Source: DATCHW01 sp036508135
GTDB lineage: Bacteria > Bacteroidota > Ignavibacteria > Tepidaquicellales > Tepidaquicellaceae
Reading direction: 5' to 3'
DNA: 64,000 nucleotides
Assembly: GCA_036508135.1 (NCBI GenBank)
Contig: DATCHW010000167.1
Span: 1-64,000, forward strand
Below the pieces are notes generated by a model. It saw only the letters and a program-made list of their open reading frames with translations, was not told the origin of the DNA and did no database searches. The number at the start of each line of letters is the position of its first letter. Positions within the stretch are counted from its first letter, which is position 1. Position numbers and translations under genes: made by a program. Of the stretch, positions 17,707 through 27,847 are shown in pieces.

Positions 17707-18705
17707 ATGGATAACCGAAGCGATTATAAAAAATATCTGATACCTTCCGTGGTTGCAAGACTTGCTAACCTTGAGCTAAAGGCAAGAATGCTGGTTGAAG
17801 GTTTCGTCACGGGTTTGCATAAGTCCCCGTATCACGGTTTCAGTGTGGAATTTGCTGAGCATCGCCAGTATATGCCGGGGGATGACATAAAACACATTGA
17901 CTGGAAATTATTTGCAAGAACGGAGAGATATTATATAAAGCAGTACGAGGAAGAAACAAATATGAAGGCATACATTCTTCTGGATATAAGTAAGTCTATG
18001 AGTTACAAATCAGCGAGAAAAAACTTTCCCGAAGACAAGAAAAAGAAAAGTATATTCGGAAAAGTCGGTCCATCGAAAAAATCCGAAAACAATGAACCGC
18101 CGGATATTAATTATCTTTCAAAACTGGAATATTCGACATACCTTGCAGCCGCTCTTTCATACCTGATGCTGATGCAGAGCGATGCTATATCGCTTACAAC
18201 ATATGATACAAAGGTGAGGAGCTACGTGCCGCCGCACTCAACGAATACAAACCTCAGATTGATTTTGAAAGACCTCTCTTCAATAAAATCCGAGAACGAA
18301 ACCGGAACGGCAAAGAGCTTAAATGAGATTGCAGAAAGAATAAAACGCCGCGGTCTTGTGATAATAATAAGCGATTTATTTGATAAGCAGGAAGAAGTGA
18401 TTAATGCACTAAAGCACTTCCGCTATAATAAAAATGAAGTTATAATATTTCAGGTGGTTGACCCTGTGGAATTGAGTTTTATCGAGGGCAGTCCCGTAAC
18501 GCTTGTCGATATGGAAACGAAGGAAGAAATGTTCTCGCAGCCATTTGCGATACAAAAATCTTACAAGGAGGCAATGAAGGAATTTGTTGAAAATTACAGG
18601 CGTGAATGCAGGAACAATGACATAGATTATGTGCTGCTCTCAACCGAGACTACTTTTGATAAAGCACTTCTGGGATATTTGAACAAGAGGAAGAAACTAT
18701 ATTGA
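17707..18705 (+). CDS. DUF58 domain protein (von Willebrand A-like)
   Basis: 332 residues from the preferred ATG at 17707, which has AGG upstream and opens MDNRSDYKKYLIP as in relatives; an upstream in-frame ATG at 17671 would add 12 residues of repeat-derived sequence. The family signature is FAEHRQYMPGDDIKHIDWKL (about residues 54-73), followed by a VWA-like fold with LLDISKSMS (metal-binding DxSxS) near 98. DUF58 proteins usually partner MoxR ATPases and membrane VWA proteins; none of these is adjacent here. Cytoplasmic. Convergent with the next gene. Confidence 0.85.
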   Translation: MDNRSDYKKYLIPSVVARLANLELKARMLVEGFVTGLHKSPYHGFSVEFAEHRQYMPGDDIKHIDWKLFARTERYYIKQYEEETNMKAYILLDISKSMSYKSARKNFPEDKKKKSIFGKVGPSKKSENNEPPDINYLSKLEYSTYLAAALSYLMLMQSDAISLTTYDTKVRSYVPPHSTNTNLRLILKDLSSIKSENETGTAKSLNEIAERIKRRGLVIIISDLFDKQEEVINALKHFRYNKNEVIIFQVVDPVELSFIEGSPVTLVDMETKEEMFSQPFAIQKSYKEAMKEFVENYRRECRNNDIDYVLLSTETTFDKALLGYLNKRKKLY

Positions 18706-18724
18706 CAATTAATAATTGCCCTTT

Positions 18725-21106
18725 CTACATCGCCGGTACAAGTTTGAATAACTTTCCTTCGCCGGGCATAAACCAACTTAAATCTACAACGGGGTTATTT
18801 CTTATGTTAAAAGTTAATAACAATGAATCGTTTTCCACATTATATATTTTCCAGTTATTGAATTGATTAATCTCCGATGAATTAGAATTAAATTGTACTG
18901 ATATATATCTACCGCCGCCATATTCTCCATTTTTATCATAAAATGGAGAACACCGCCTGTTTACTATCATAAAATATCTTGAGTTTTGTTCATCGGGATT
19001 TCGGAAAGTACCTACCTGCAGGTATCGTTCATTTAGGCTTTCAGGATTTATAGAAGGTATATTTACATTTTTTATATCCGGTTTATATGTAAAAACATCT
19101 GCGAAATATGTGTTTGTAATTAAATCGCTTCTTTCCGTTCTATATATGAACGATTTTGTGTCCCCGGAACTGAATTTTATTAATGTCGGTGCCAATTTTT
19201 TCAATATGTTGTTTATTTGAACTATAAATTTCCATTTCTCCTGTCCGAAAAAATTTAAGTATCTCGGTGTGAGAGATGCACTATTACCAAGTCTATTTGC
19301 TAAACTGATACTAAAACCTTCTTTATCAACAGAACCATTAGCACTTTCTCCAAAACCTCCCCACCAGTAATAAATTATTCCCTTAGACCCATAACTTAAT
19401 GCAGTATTTACCATCATATTTATTTCTTCATTAGTCGTTTCACGGGTTCCGGTATTCCCATTTGTAATATCAGTATGAATTTCTGAATAAGCCTGAATCG
19501 AAAAAAACGTATTTAGTCCGGATTTAAGGCTTGCAATGTATTGTAATTTCTTACAATCGTCAATAAAACCTTCTTTATCAATATGGACTTGAAGCCAATT
19601 TTCATACAGTACGGGCGATACGACATCAGCATAATTATAAGGACTTGATGTAATAGGAAGAGTTGAAGGGATGTAAGAAGAATTATTATTCGACTTCGCT
19701 GTAAAAGGATATGTATTGCTAAATCCATATAATGCAATTTTACAACTGTCAAGACAGTATCTTTTGAAATGCGAAAGAGAAAGGGTATCCCCCGGAGGCA
19801 GATGCAGTTCGTACCATTGGCCCGGACCGGCTGTGTTATTTGTTGCAAGAACGAATGGGGGTTTATCAGAGCCGCCATATTGCTGTAACTTTTTCATTAC
19901 GTATGTTATCGCAGGTATGTGATTGAATTCAAACTCATCAATATAAAACATCAATGGCGAATTATTATAATTTGCATGGCGGGCTTCCATTTGTATCATT
20001 GCTTCATATTCCGCATCACCACCATCCTTAAAAAGTCTATTTGCTCTGTCATCATCCACTCTAACGTAATTTATCCACATATCACATTTGCCGTACCAAT
20101 AAACGCGAAAGTCAACTTTACAGGTTTTGTTTCGTGTGACCCAATTTCTGTCGTTAGGATTAAATTTCCAGCCGCTGGGAATTATCATATTGGCTGTATC
20201 GGTCTGATAATCAAAATAAGTTTCCAAATAATTTCCATTATATAAAAGAGTATTTCCATCTATAAAATTTTTTACTTTTATATCTCTTCCTCCAATTTTA
20301 TCTCCTTCGTAATTAAATACTTCTATCCTGCATACTTTTATATCATTGTTAGCCGAATTAGCTGCAAATGACGGATCTATTCTTATCCTCGGCTTCACAT
20401 ACCAGGCAAACTGCCCGTCTCCAAATCCGGGATATGGATACCCGTGACCGGGATTGCCCGTATTTATTTGTTCTCTGTTCGAAATTAAATTTTTTACTAC
20501 ATATCCGGAATCTCTGCCATCCGGATATGCTGCACGGCAATATCTGACTTTTACTCCATTTCCATAATTTGAATTATCTGTAATATCTGTTCCTTTATGT
20601 TCGGGAAAGCTGTATGTATAAAACCAGAAATCAGGATTTGCAAGAAAATTCCTATCTACGCACTGATAGTCACTTCTTTGCGCAAAGAATAACCATTCCG
20701 TTTTTGGTCTTTGCATCAAGGTTCTTAAGCTGCTTCCGTTTGCTTCAAGTATATTAGTTACCGAATTAATCAGATTATTAGTACCATCAGGATAATACAG
20801 AGCATCCTCTGATGTCCATCCCTGATTAATTTGATAATCACGTTTCCCGGATCCACCTTTTCGTTCCGAAAATTTATGCCACAAATTCAGATTTAATATA
20901 TCAGTAAATATCTTTCTGTTTTGGGAATTATTATCAATAGTTTCCTCACCATTGTTATATACTCCAAGTATAAAAGGAATGATATCATACACAGTGTTTT
21001 CAGTTTTACTCACCGTTCCATTAATGATATTTGTATCGGGTTTTACAATGAGGGAAATCGTTAATATTGCAATCCCGATTGCTAAAAAGAATAATTTTGT
21101 TTTCAT
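18725..21106 (-). CDS. Large secreted protein, possible glycoside-hydrolase-like
   Basis: 793 residues, with an N-terminal hydrophobic segment (residues 4-20) serving as a signal peptide or anchor. I do not recognise a named family. The centre (about 360-650) has traits of a TIM barrel: MFYIDEFEFNHIPAITYVM with conserved Asp/Glu, later DVVSPVLYENW and SYGSKGIIYYWWGG, followed by a C-terminal beta domain. Such patterns occur in glycoside hydrolases, so an extracellular polysaccharide enzyme is an inference. No T9SS tail is present, unlike other exported proteins here. The stop codons of this gene and the DUF58 gene face each other 19 bp apart. Confidence 0.6.
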   Translation of the reverse strand: MKTKLFFLAIGIAILTISLIVKPDTNIINGTVSKTENTVYDIIPFILGVYNNGEETIDNNSQNRKIFTDILNLNLWHKFSERKGGSGKRDYQINQGWTSEDALYYPDGTNNLINSVTNILEANGSSLRTLMQRPKTEWLFFAQRSDYQCVDRNFLANPDFWFYTYSFPEHKGTDITDNSNYGNGVKVRYCRAAYPDGRDSGYVVKNLISNREQINTGNPGHGYPYPGFGDGQFAWYVKPRIRIDPSFAANSANNDIKVCRIEVFNYEGDKIGGRDIKVKNFIDGNTLLYNGNYLETYFDYQTDTANMIIPSGWKFNPNDRNWVTRNKTCKVDFRVYWYGKCDMWINYVRVDDDRANRLFKDGGDAEYEAMIQMEARHANYNNSPLMFYIDEFEFNHIPAITYVMKKLQQYGGSDKPPFVLATNNTAGPGQWYELHLPPGDTLSLSHFKRYCLDSCKIALYGFSNTYPFTAKSNNNSSYIPSTLPITSSPYNYADVVSPVLYENWLQVHIDKEGFIDDCKKLQYIASLKSGLNTFFSIQAYSEIHTDITNGNTGTRETTNEEINMMVNTALSYGSKGIIYYWWGGFGESANGSVDKEGFSISLANRLGNSASLTPRYLNFFGQEKWKFIVQINNILKKLAPTLIKFSSGDTKSFIYRTERSDLITNTYFADVFTYKPDIKNVNIPSINPESLNERYLQVGTFRNPDEQNSRYFMIVNRRCSPFYDKNGEYGGGRYISVQFNSNSSEINQFNNWKIYNVENDSLLLTFNIRNNPVVDLSWFMPGEGKLFKLVPAM

Positions 21107-21262
21107 AGCGTGTTTATTTTATCTAAAAAAATTTACATGTGTGTTTTTAAACTTTTTACTTTAAACTCATTTCAAACAAATTCCCGATACACCTCGTTAT
21201 CCCGACGAATCGGGACAGATCGGGAATTCTGATTAAATAATTATCGTTATTTTTAGTTAGTA
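21107..21262. repeat. Intergenic segment with CCCGA..TCGGGACAG palindromes
   Basis: ATCCCGACGAATCGGGACAGATCGGGAAT (about 21198-21226) contains overlapping inverted repeats of the CCCGA/TCGGG family also found near 6880, 7974, 31819 and 45928. No gene is seen in this part. Confidence 0.55.
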
Positions 21263-21478
21263 TCATTTGATACCAAATGAAATTAATTCATACCCTCCTA
21301 TGTTATTATTATTTAAAGGAACTTGATATCCCCAGTTAAGACCACCATTTGTAGTTTTATATATTATACCCCTATAACCATTATTATAAATATTACCTCT
21401 TACTCCCCAAACTGTATCTACACTTACAGCTTTGATTTTATGCGTTGAAATTCCAATTGTTTTCGGTATTTGTTGAAA
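21263..21478 (-). pseudogene. 3' fragment of a YCF48-like propeller gene
   Basis: On the minus strand a frame without a start codon reads FQQIPKTIGISTHKIKAVS, then TVWGVRGN and KTTNGGLNWGYQVP, and ends GYELISFGIK before TGA. The KTTNGGxNW blade motif marks it as the end of a YCF48-like protein, the same superfamily as the array at 1-3476, but without a T9SS tail. It is open further upstream only by overlapping the neighbouring GWxTD gene in another frame, so the 5' part has been lost. Confidence 0.7.
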
Positions 21479-21516
21479 AACGAAACGCTTTAACTTTTTT
21501 GCCTTTTGACTTTTTC

Positions 21517-22806
21517 TTATAACCTTGTAGCCTTCTTGTCCCAGATGGGCGTAATGAGCCGGTAATCACCGAAGCCGGAATCATCTACGAAAACAAATCT
21601 TTTCTGAATATCGTAGTAATCCCATATTTCATATGGCTTTTCATAATCGCTGTAAAGATGCCTTTCTATATTACCCGGTTCGCCATAGATTATATACACC
21701 ATGCCCATATCGGATTTCCATCCTTTTTTATAGTATTGTGTATATCTATCATTTGCAATTTTTACGCGGTTGTAATATGCGATCATAAGTTCATTACGCG
21801 GCGTATTCGGAGAGGGGTCATTATCCCTCCAGAATTTAATGAACCTCTGTTCTTTTTCTGCATTGGTCTTTGCCGCTTTAATATAATCCAGATCATCGTC
21901 CGAGGCTATATACTGCATCTCATCAATTGCTTCATCAAGGTCTTTCAGGGAAACGGGAAGATCTCCCCACTTGAAAATGAAATTTTTACTTGCTACTATA
22001 TCTGTGTGTGTTTTATTGACAATCTCGATCGTGAAATCACCCATTGAAAAATTATCAGTCGGTATTTTTTCAATTTTTTTATTTTCACCGTTTTGCAGAA
22101 CATAATTAAAGTTACCTTCTACAACTGTTTTTTCTTTATCTTTTATGATGCGGTAGCTGAATTCCGCGGGGAAAGGCAGATCCCTGTTGTAATAAATCTC
22201 GAAAAAGAGAAAGAATTCCTTGAGGTTTCCGATGTTATTATTTATAAGAGGGGTAATGCTTTTCTTGCCTGCTTCATTTTCTTTGTAATCCGAAACTATC
22301 ATCAAATCGCTGAAAACAAATTCTTTTGTGCTAAAATCCTTAACTTCGAAACTTATTTCCTGTGCAGACTCAAGTGTTCCGAGTTTCTCCCTCATGGAAA
22401 AATTCAGCGTATAATATCCGGGTAAAAGAAGATATTGCTTAACAATAAAGTCGGAGCCTTCGCTTACATTTTTTTGTTCGTCTTTTGTATTTTTAATAAG
22501 TTCAGTATATGTGTTATTTACAACAACTTCTTTTGCGGAATTCAATACAACCACACTATAGTCAACTGCTGCATTGAAAGTGTTATCGTTCTGATTTTTT
22601 TTGAACTGAAGATTTGAAAGAGGAATTTCGATATACAAATCCAGTCTTCCGCGGGAAGAATCCTTTCCGTAAAAAACCAGCGGATCAATAAAAAATAATT
22701 TTTTCTCCGGAATTTTCAGTAAAGCATCTTTATCGTTCTGCGCCCATATACCCGCCGAAAACAATATGGCGATGAATAAAAATGCATATGTTTTAAAATT
22801 TTTCAT
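21517..22806 (-). CDS. GWxTD domain-containing secreted protein
   Basis: 429 residues with a signal peptide (1-22, ending GIWAQ). The body contains beta-sandwich repeats, and the C-terminal domain has GWKSDMGMVYIIYGEPG (about 362-378), a variant of the GWxTD signature of this Bacteroidota/Chlorobiota family (S in place of T). Helical segment 285-345 (ASDDDLDYIKAAKTNAEKEQ) precedes it, as in relatives. Periplasmic or surface role unknown. The gene lies 30 bp downstream of rimO in the same direction, so the two are probably co-transcribed. Confidence 0.85.
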   Translation of the reverse strand: MKNFKTYAFLFIAILFSAGIWAQNDKDALLKIPEKKLFFIDPLVFYGKDSSRGRLDLYIEIPLSNLQFKKNQNDNTFNAAVDYSVVVLNSAKEVVVNNTYTELIKNTKDEQKNVSEGSDFIVKQYLLLPGYYTLNFSMREKLGTLESAQEISFEVKDFSTKEFVFSDLMIVSDYKENEAGKKSITPLINNNIGNLKEFFLFFEIYYNRDLPFPAEFSYRIIKDKEKTVVEGNFNYVLQNGENKKIEKIPTDNFSMGDFTIEIVNKTHTDIVASKNFIFKWGDLPVSLKDLDEAIDEMQYIASDDDLDYIKAAKTNAEKEQRFIKFWRDNDPSPNTPRNELMIAYYNRVKIANDRYTQYYKKGWKSDMGMVYIIYGEPGNIERHLYSDYEKPYEIWDYYDIQKRFVFVDDSGFGDYRLITPIWDKKATRL

Positions 22807-22836
22807 GTCAAAAACCTTTCATAAAAACAATTTAAG

Positions 22837-24150
22837 TTATTTTTTGTTGTCTATCGAGCCGAAGATATCAAACTCTTCAAAATCATAAATCTTTATATTG
22901 TAAAAATTACCTGCGACTGCTTTTTTATCTTTATCAACATACACTTCGTTATCAATTTCAGGAGCATCTTTATACGTCCTACCAATGTAATAATCATTTT
23001 CGACTCTATCAATCAAAACTTTTAAGACCTTATTTACGGATTTCTGATTGAGCATAAGAGAAATTTCTTTTTGTGCTTCCAAAAGAAGTTTCTGCCTCAG
23101 CAATTTTTCTTTTTGCGGAACAGTATCTTTAAGTGCTGCCGCATTAGTGCCGTCTTCGTGAGAATACGGAAAGACTCCAAGGCGGTCAAATCCGAACTCT
23201 TTCACGAAATCCAGAAGTTCGATAAAATCTTTTTCCGATTCAGAGGGATAACCCGTGAGAAGCGTTGTTCTTATGGCGATTCCGGGAATTTCCTTCCGTA
23301 GAGTATTGAGTAAATTTATAAGACTCTTTTTTGTAATTCCCCGGCGCATTGATTTAAGAACATTATCCGAAATATGCTGAATGGGTATATCTATATATTT
23401 ACATACTTTGTCATTATCGCGCATCACCTCTATCAAATCCATCGGAAACCTCGAAGGATAAGCATACATAAGTCTTATCCATTCAATTCCGTTGATTTCA
23501 GAAATCGAATTAATAAGTTTTGAGAGATTTCTTTTATTTTCAATATCAAGCCCCCAATAAGTAGTATCCTGTCCGATAAGGATAAGTTCCTTAACCCCTT
23601 TAGAGGCAAGTTTTTGAGCTTCTACCATAATCTCATTAAAAGGTTTGGATACGTGTCCGCCTCTCATTATCGGGATTGCACAGAAAGAACAGGGATTATC
23701 GCAACCTTCACTTATTTTAAGATACGCAAAATGTCCTGGTGTTGTTACCATTCTTTCGCCGAGCAGTTCTTTTTTATAATCAACTCCGAGTTCTTTTAAA
23801 ATCGAGATTACCGTTTGTTTTTTATCCGTTGCACCGAAATATTTATCAACTTCCGGAATATCTTTTTCAAGTTCGGGTTTATACCTGTCAGAGAGGCAGC
23901 CGGCAACAAAAAGGTTCTTGATTTTACCTTTCCTTTTATTTTCGACGGACTTAAGGATTGTATCTATTGATTCCTGTTTGGCAGACTCTATAAATCCGCA
24001 GGTATTAATGATAACGGTATTGCATTTATTTTCATCTTCGACTATTTCTATATCATTTGAATTCAACTGAGCCATAATGAATTCGCTATCAACGAGATTC
24101 TTTGAACAGCCGAGAGTAATGATTTTCACTTTATCCTTTTTCGATTTCAT
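22837..24150 (-). CDS. rimO: Ribosomal protein S12 methylthiotransferase RimO
   Basis: 437 residues. A radical SAM enzyme that adds a methylthio group to the conserved aspartate of ribosomal protein S12. The N-terminal UPF0004 domain carries the three cluster cysteines (LGCSKNLVDSE near 15, NTCGF near 50, AGCLSDRY near 85). The radical SAM motif is CDNPCSFC (about 150-157), with GQDTTYWGLD afterwards typical of RimO as opposed to MiaB. A C-terminal TRAM domain (about 365-430) binds the substrate. Cytoplasmic. Start chosen at MKSKKDKVKIITLGCSKN. Confidence 0.95.
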   Translation of the reverse strand: MKSKKDKVKIITLGCSKNLVDSEFIMAQLNSNDIEIVEDENKCNTVIINTCGFIESAKQESIDTILKSVENKRKGKIKNLFVAGCLSDRYKPELEKDIPEVDKYFGATDKKQTVISILKELGVDYKKELLGERMVTTPGHFAYLKISEGCDNPCSFCAIPIMRGGHVSKPFNEIMVEAQKLASKGVKELILIGQDTTYWGLDIENKRNLSKLINSISEINGIEWIRLMYAYPSRFPMDLIEVMRDNDKVCKYIDIPIQHISDNVLKSMRRGITKKSLINLLNTLRKEIPGIAIRTTLLTGYPSESEKDFIELLDFVKEFGFDRLGVFPYSHEDGTNAAALKDTVPQKEKLLRQKLLLEAQKEISLMLNQKSVNKVLKVLIDRVENDYYIGRTYKDAPEIDNEVYVDKDKKAVAGNFYNIKIYDFEEFDIFGSIDNKK

Positions 24151-24288
24151 ATATTAATTTACCTCATTAATAGAAAACAAAAAACGGAGAAAAAGCGTTA
24201 GCTGCGTTCCACCGCCGGAGCCTTCCGTGTAGGGGAACGATAGGGAACGATTCAACTTTTAAAAACCCTAATTATCGAATTTCCATTT

Positions 24289-24401
24289 GGGCTAAAGCCC
24301 GATTCCAGGTCAGATATGTACCCCGCCGTAAACGGCGGGGAAACTTCATGGCTTTCGTGCAATCTTTTAAGTCCAACTGTTTACGAATCTCGATTCGTAA
24401 A
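24289..24401. repeat. Cluster of three perfect palindromes
   Basis: GGGCT-AA-AGCCC at 24289-24300, CCCCGCCGT-AA-ACGGCGGGG at 24321-24340 and TTTACGAATC-TC-GATTCGTAAA at 24380-24401 lie in the gap between rimO and the downstream-facing peptidase gene. The third has a relative at 58316-58339. Such clusters are REP-like; they might also end the transcript arriving from 24428 (minus strand direction). Confidence 0.65.
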
Positions 24402-24427
24402 TAATGGGAAAAGAGATTCAAATGACT

Positions 24428-26464
24428 CTACTTCATTCTTTCCATTACTTCGTCAACAGCTTTGAGCATTGGTTTGGCAGAGATTTCCATTCCAACGGCA
24501 TTCTTCATCCACTGCTGGGGAATAATATTACCCGATGCACACATTCTCATCATTTCGGGTCCGAGCTCTTTATCTTTTAGATAATCTTTAATCTGGAATT
24601 CGATTAAATGCCCAAATGCATAATTCGGTAGATACAAAGCAGCATCAATCATATGAGAATAGATGGCAAATATTACCTCGTCTTTACTACCAAATACTTC
24701 TGCGTAATATTTATTCCAGACATCTTTGGCTATTGATACTACTGCTGTTTTCAGTTCTGACGGCGATGCAGACGGATTTTTATACATCCAGTTCCAGACC
24801 TTCATATCCATTAAAGACACACCCATTATTTCATAAGCATCCCAGAAATTATCAAGTATTTCCAAGTCTTTGGCTTTAGAATCTTCATTTTTTATCCCCA
24901 GTAATTCAAGATCACGCCTCTGGAACAGGAATGCAAATGCTTCTGTAAAACTCGTATTCGGAACACCTATCAGAGAGTAGTAATCCATTTTATAAAGTGT
25001 TAGTGTCTGCTCCACATTATGTCCGAGTTCGTGAACCGCTATATTGTATCCTTTATAGTTCATTCCGTCTTTCATTACCCTCGTTCTGAGATGGGATTTG
25101 AATTTCCTGAGTACTGTTCCAAGTGCTTGTCCCGAGCCGCGTGCCGGGTTAACGGTTATTTTTTCGGAAATATACTCTGCATCTGACTGCGGAAAACCAA
25201 GTTTAAGCAAAATATTTATTATATCTTTTTCGAATGCTTCCGGTGTCGGATATTTTGCCTTTGTTATTTTATCAAGTTCTTCTTCGTTAATGTTTGCCCT
25301 GCTTTTAAATCCGGTGTACCAAATATCAAACGGTTCGAGATCCCTGCCGAGACGCTTCTTTATAAAATCAGCTACTTTTTTAACCTGCGGCGAAGATAAT
25401 AATTCGTCGAAAATCTTTTCGACATCTTTTTCTGCCACTTCCCTTTCTGACTCAAAACTCTTTAGGATATGCGTATTCAAATCCGGATAATACGGGTCAA
25501 TCAGTTGCATTGCTTTAAAAACGCTAAGAAGTTTTGCATATCTCGTGTCTGGTTCGGAAGCGAAGGCAGCTTCTTTTCCGTTGTCATAAATTTTATTTTC
25601 ATAAGGATTCCATTGATATTTATTTGAATTAATTATGCTTGAGGGGATATCCTGATTTATAATTCTCTTCATTACTTCGTAAATCATTTTTTGCTTTAAA
25701 AGTTCCGAAGTATTCCCGTAATGCACTTTCAGCTCATCACGCAATCCCCAGTGACTTATAAGTTTCATATCGGAGGGAAAATATGTCTTCATATCTCGGT
25801 CAACAAGAGAACCCATCAGAATATTGTATTCGGAAATGTAATGATCAGCATCAGTTAAAGTTTCGGTTAACTTTTGATTTATATCTGCAGGTATTCTGGT
25901 CTGAAAACGGTTTCCGAGTCTTGCATAAGCCCATTCAAGCCGGTTCCACTTGCTTCCCAAAATAACTTTTTCTTCAAGTGAATATTTCGGGAAATTCAGA
26001 ACGATACTGAAGGCAAATTTATTTGAGAATAAATCCTCGGTCAAATGAGCAGCCGGGTCAAAGCCTCCCATTTTTAGGTCGACAGGCTGAATTTCTCCCC
26101 AATCGAGATCAAGATATTGCTTTAAACCCATTGACATTTCCGAAAAATAACCCGTCAGAATCTCGTTGTAATATTCCGCTCTCTGAAATAGTTTTTCAAT
26201 TGCGGTATCATCTCCCGTAAAATTCTCCGTGCAAAATTTAATAAATTCATCTTTTGTTCCGTCCCCTTCACGCCAAAGATTTGCCGTCTGTTCCACTCCC
26301 CTTTCTATTCTGAACCTGGCTTTTTCGCCATATTTATCTATTAACGATTGTTTTACTTTTGAAGTCGTTTCTTTGTCTATAAAACCGGTCTTATCCTGCG
26401 GATAAACTTCTTGCATAATAAATAAAGTTATAATTGTTAATAATAAAGTAATGAGTGTTTTCAT
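24428..26464 (-). CDS. Secreted gluzincin-type metallopeptidase
   Basis: 678 residues with a signal peptide (1-23, ending VYPQ). The zinc motif HELGH (HExxH) lies near residue 478 in NIAVHELGHNVEQTL, with a likely third ligand in SFTEAFAF some 30 residues later. The mostly helical layout resembles the M3/M2/M32 peptidase fold rather than M1. It should cleave peptides in the periplasm or outside. It lies 15 bp downstream of the PDZ-hydrolase gene, forming a two-gene operon of secreted hydrolases. Exact family is uncertain. Confidence 0.7.
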   Translation of the reverse strand: MKTLITLLLTIITLFIMQEVYPQDKTGFIDKETTSKVKQSLIDKYGEKARFRIERGVEQTANLWREGDGTKDEFIKFCTENFTGDDTAIEKLFQRAEYYNEILTGYFSEMSMGLKQYLDLDWGEIQPVDLKMGGFDPAAHLTEDLFSNKFAFSIVLNFPKYSLEEKVILGSKWNRLEWAYARLGNRFQTRIPADINQKLTETLTDADHYISEYNILMGSLVDRDMKTYFPSDMKLISHWGLRDELKVHYGNTSELLKQKMIYEVMKRIINQDIPSSIINSNKYQWNPYENKIYDNGKEAAFASEPDTRYAKLLSVFKAMQLIDPYYPDLNTHILKSFESEREVAEKDVEKIFDELLSSPQVKKVADFIKKRLGRDLEPFDIWYTGFKSRANINEEELDKITKAKYPTPEAFEKDIINILLKLGFPQSDAEYISEKITVNPARGSGQALGTVLRKFKSHLRTRVMKDGMNYKGYNIAVHELGHNVEQTLTLYKMDYYSLIGVPNTSFTEAFAFLFQRRDLELLGIKNEDSKAKDLEILDNFWDAYEIMGVSLMDMKVWNWMYKNPSASPSELKTAVVSIAKDVWNKYYAEVFGSKDEVIFAIYSHMIDAALYLPNYAFGHLIEFQIKDYLKDKELGPEMMRMCASGNIIPQQWMKNAVGMEISAKPMLKAVDEVMERMK

Positions 26465-26479
26465 AAAAAATATTTAAAT

Positions 26480-27847
26480 TTATTTAATTATTAATTTTAT
26501 CCAGTTATCTATTTCTTCAATTAGTTTCCCGTTGAAATTCTCCCTTATATATTTTGAATACTGTCCTGATTGCATCAAATCGGCATCTTGTTTATAACTA
26601 TCTACAATAGCAAATGCGTGATCAGTCTTTTCCAGCATAATAAAGGTTCCCTTCCCGGGATTATTCTGGTTTACAATTTCAATTATAGACTCATGATCAA
26701 ATCTTGAAAATGCTTCAAAATCGAACTCACCCCATATAACTAAAACATTCGATTTAATACTTGCCCAATAATCCGTTAGATTTACATCCTGAATCTGCTG
26801 CCAGTAATGGTAATCCCTCGTCCAGATTTGAGTACTGCCATCGTACTGCATATCAGTTTCCATCATCTTTTTATAATCAGGATTTACCGATAACTCTTCC
26901 GGAGTTTTCTTTTCAATCAAATAATTATACAAGAGCGGTATCATCGCCTGAATGTTCTTTTCGTTATCGATATAACTTATTCCCGTGAGCGGATTCTGAA
27001 AACGAAACATCTCCAGCAGATATTCATACCAGGTTTTAACACCTGTTCCGTAAACAATTACACCTTTTGGCTTATACTTCGGTGCAATTACGGGTGCTTC
27101 AATTCCTCCGAGCGAATGACCTATGATAAAAATATTGTCTTTATCAACAAAATCATATTCTAACATTTTTTCATATCCTTTTTCAAACGCTTCTATCTCT
27201 GTGTAAAGATCGGCTTCAAAGCAGTCAGGAGTATCGTCGCAGTCGCCCATTCCCGGCTTCTCCACACGCATCAGCACATAACCTTTATCTACCAATCCTT
27301 TGAACAATTGACCGTAAGGATGATTTCCAAGATTATCCAATGTCATACATGTATATCCGGGGATAAAAAATATTGCGGGATGTTTGCCTTCCTGTTTTGG
27401 TTTTGTGATTATTGTCCGGAGATACCCTCCTTTAAAAGAAGTCTGTCCATAAATCACTTCCGAATTTTCGTATATCTCGTATGGCTTAGGGGCGACTTTG
27501 CCGTTTAAAGTAATTTGATTTTTTTCTCTTATGATATTTACACTTATATCATCACCTTCTCTGAAGTTTTTAAATATTCCCGAAATGTTTTTTGCTTCCT
27601 TAATTTCCTGCTTTGATATCTTAATTAAAATGTCATTTTCTTTTATATTTAGTAAAGACGCAGTGGAATTAGGGAGGATAGTTTTTACAAGATATCCTTT
27701 CCGGGCATTCAACCCAAGTGATGATGATATTGAATCATTCATATCCACACCGGTCACACCAAAAAAACCCTTTCTTCTCAACTCCTGAGAAGAAGCAAGG
27801 TTTACGGAAAAGAGAAAAAGAATTAATATGAGAAATGATTTTTTCAC
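26480..27847 (-). CDS. Secreted PDZ + alpha/beta-hydrolase protein
   Basis: 455 residues. After the signal peptide (1-20, ending LASSQ) comes a PDZ-like domain (about 25-115: GYLVKTILPNSTASLLNIKENDILIKI, split here as the GLGF-type groove and helix). An alpha/beta-hydrolase follows (about 130-455), with HPAIFFIPGY, the nucleophile elbow GHSLGG (Ser near 246), an acid in VIWGEFDFEA, and the His in EKTDHAFAI. It is likely a serine esterase or peptidase in the periplasm; the PDZ part may recognise peptides. First gene of an operon with the gluzincin. Confidence 0.8.
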   Translation of the reverse strand: MKKSFLILILFLFSVNLASSQELRRKGFFGVTGVDMNDSISSSLGLNARKGYLVKTILPNSTASLLNIKENDILIKISKQEIKEAKNISGIFKNFREGDDISVNIIREKNQITLNGKVAPKPYEIYENSEVIYGQTSFKGGYLRTIITKPKQEGKHPAIFFIPGYTCMTLDNLGNHPYGQLFKGLVDKGYVLMRVEKPGMGDCDDTPDCFEADLYTEIEAFEKGYEKMLEYDFVDKDNIFIIGHSLGGIEAPVIAPKYKPKGVIVYGTGVKTWYEYLLEMFRFQNPLTGISYIDNEKNIQAMIPLLYNYLIEKKTPEELSVNPDYKKMMETDMQYDGSTQIWTRDYHYWQQIQDVNLTDYWASIKSNVLVIWGEFDFEAFSRFDHESIIEIVNQNNPGKGTFIMLEKTDHAFAIVDSYKQDADLMQSGQYSKYIRENFNGKLIEEIDNWIKLIIK

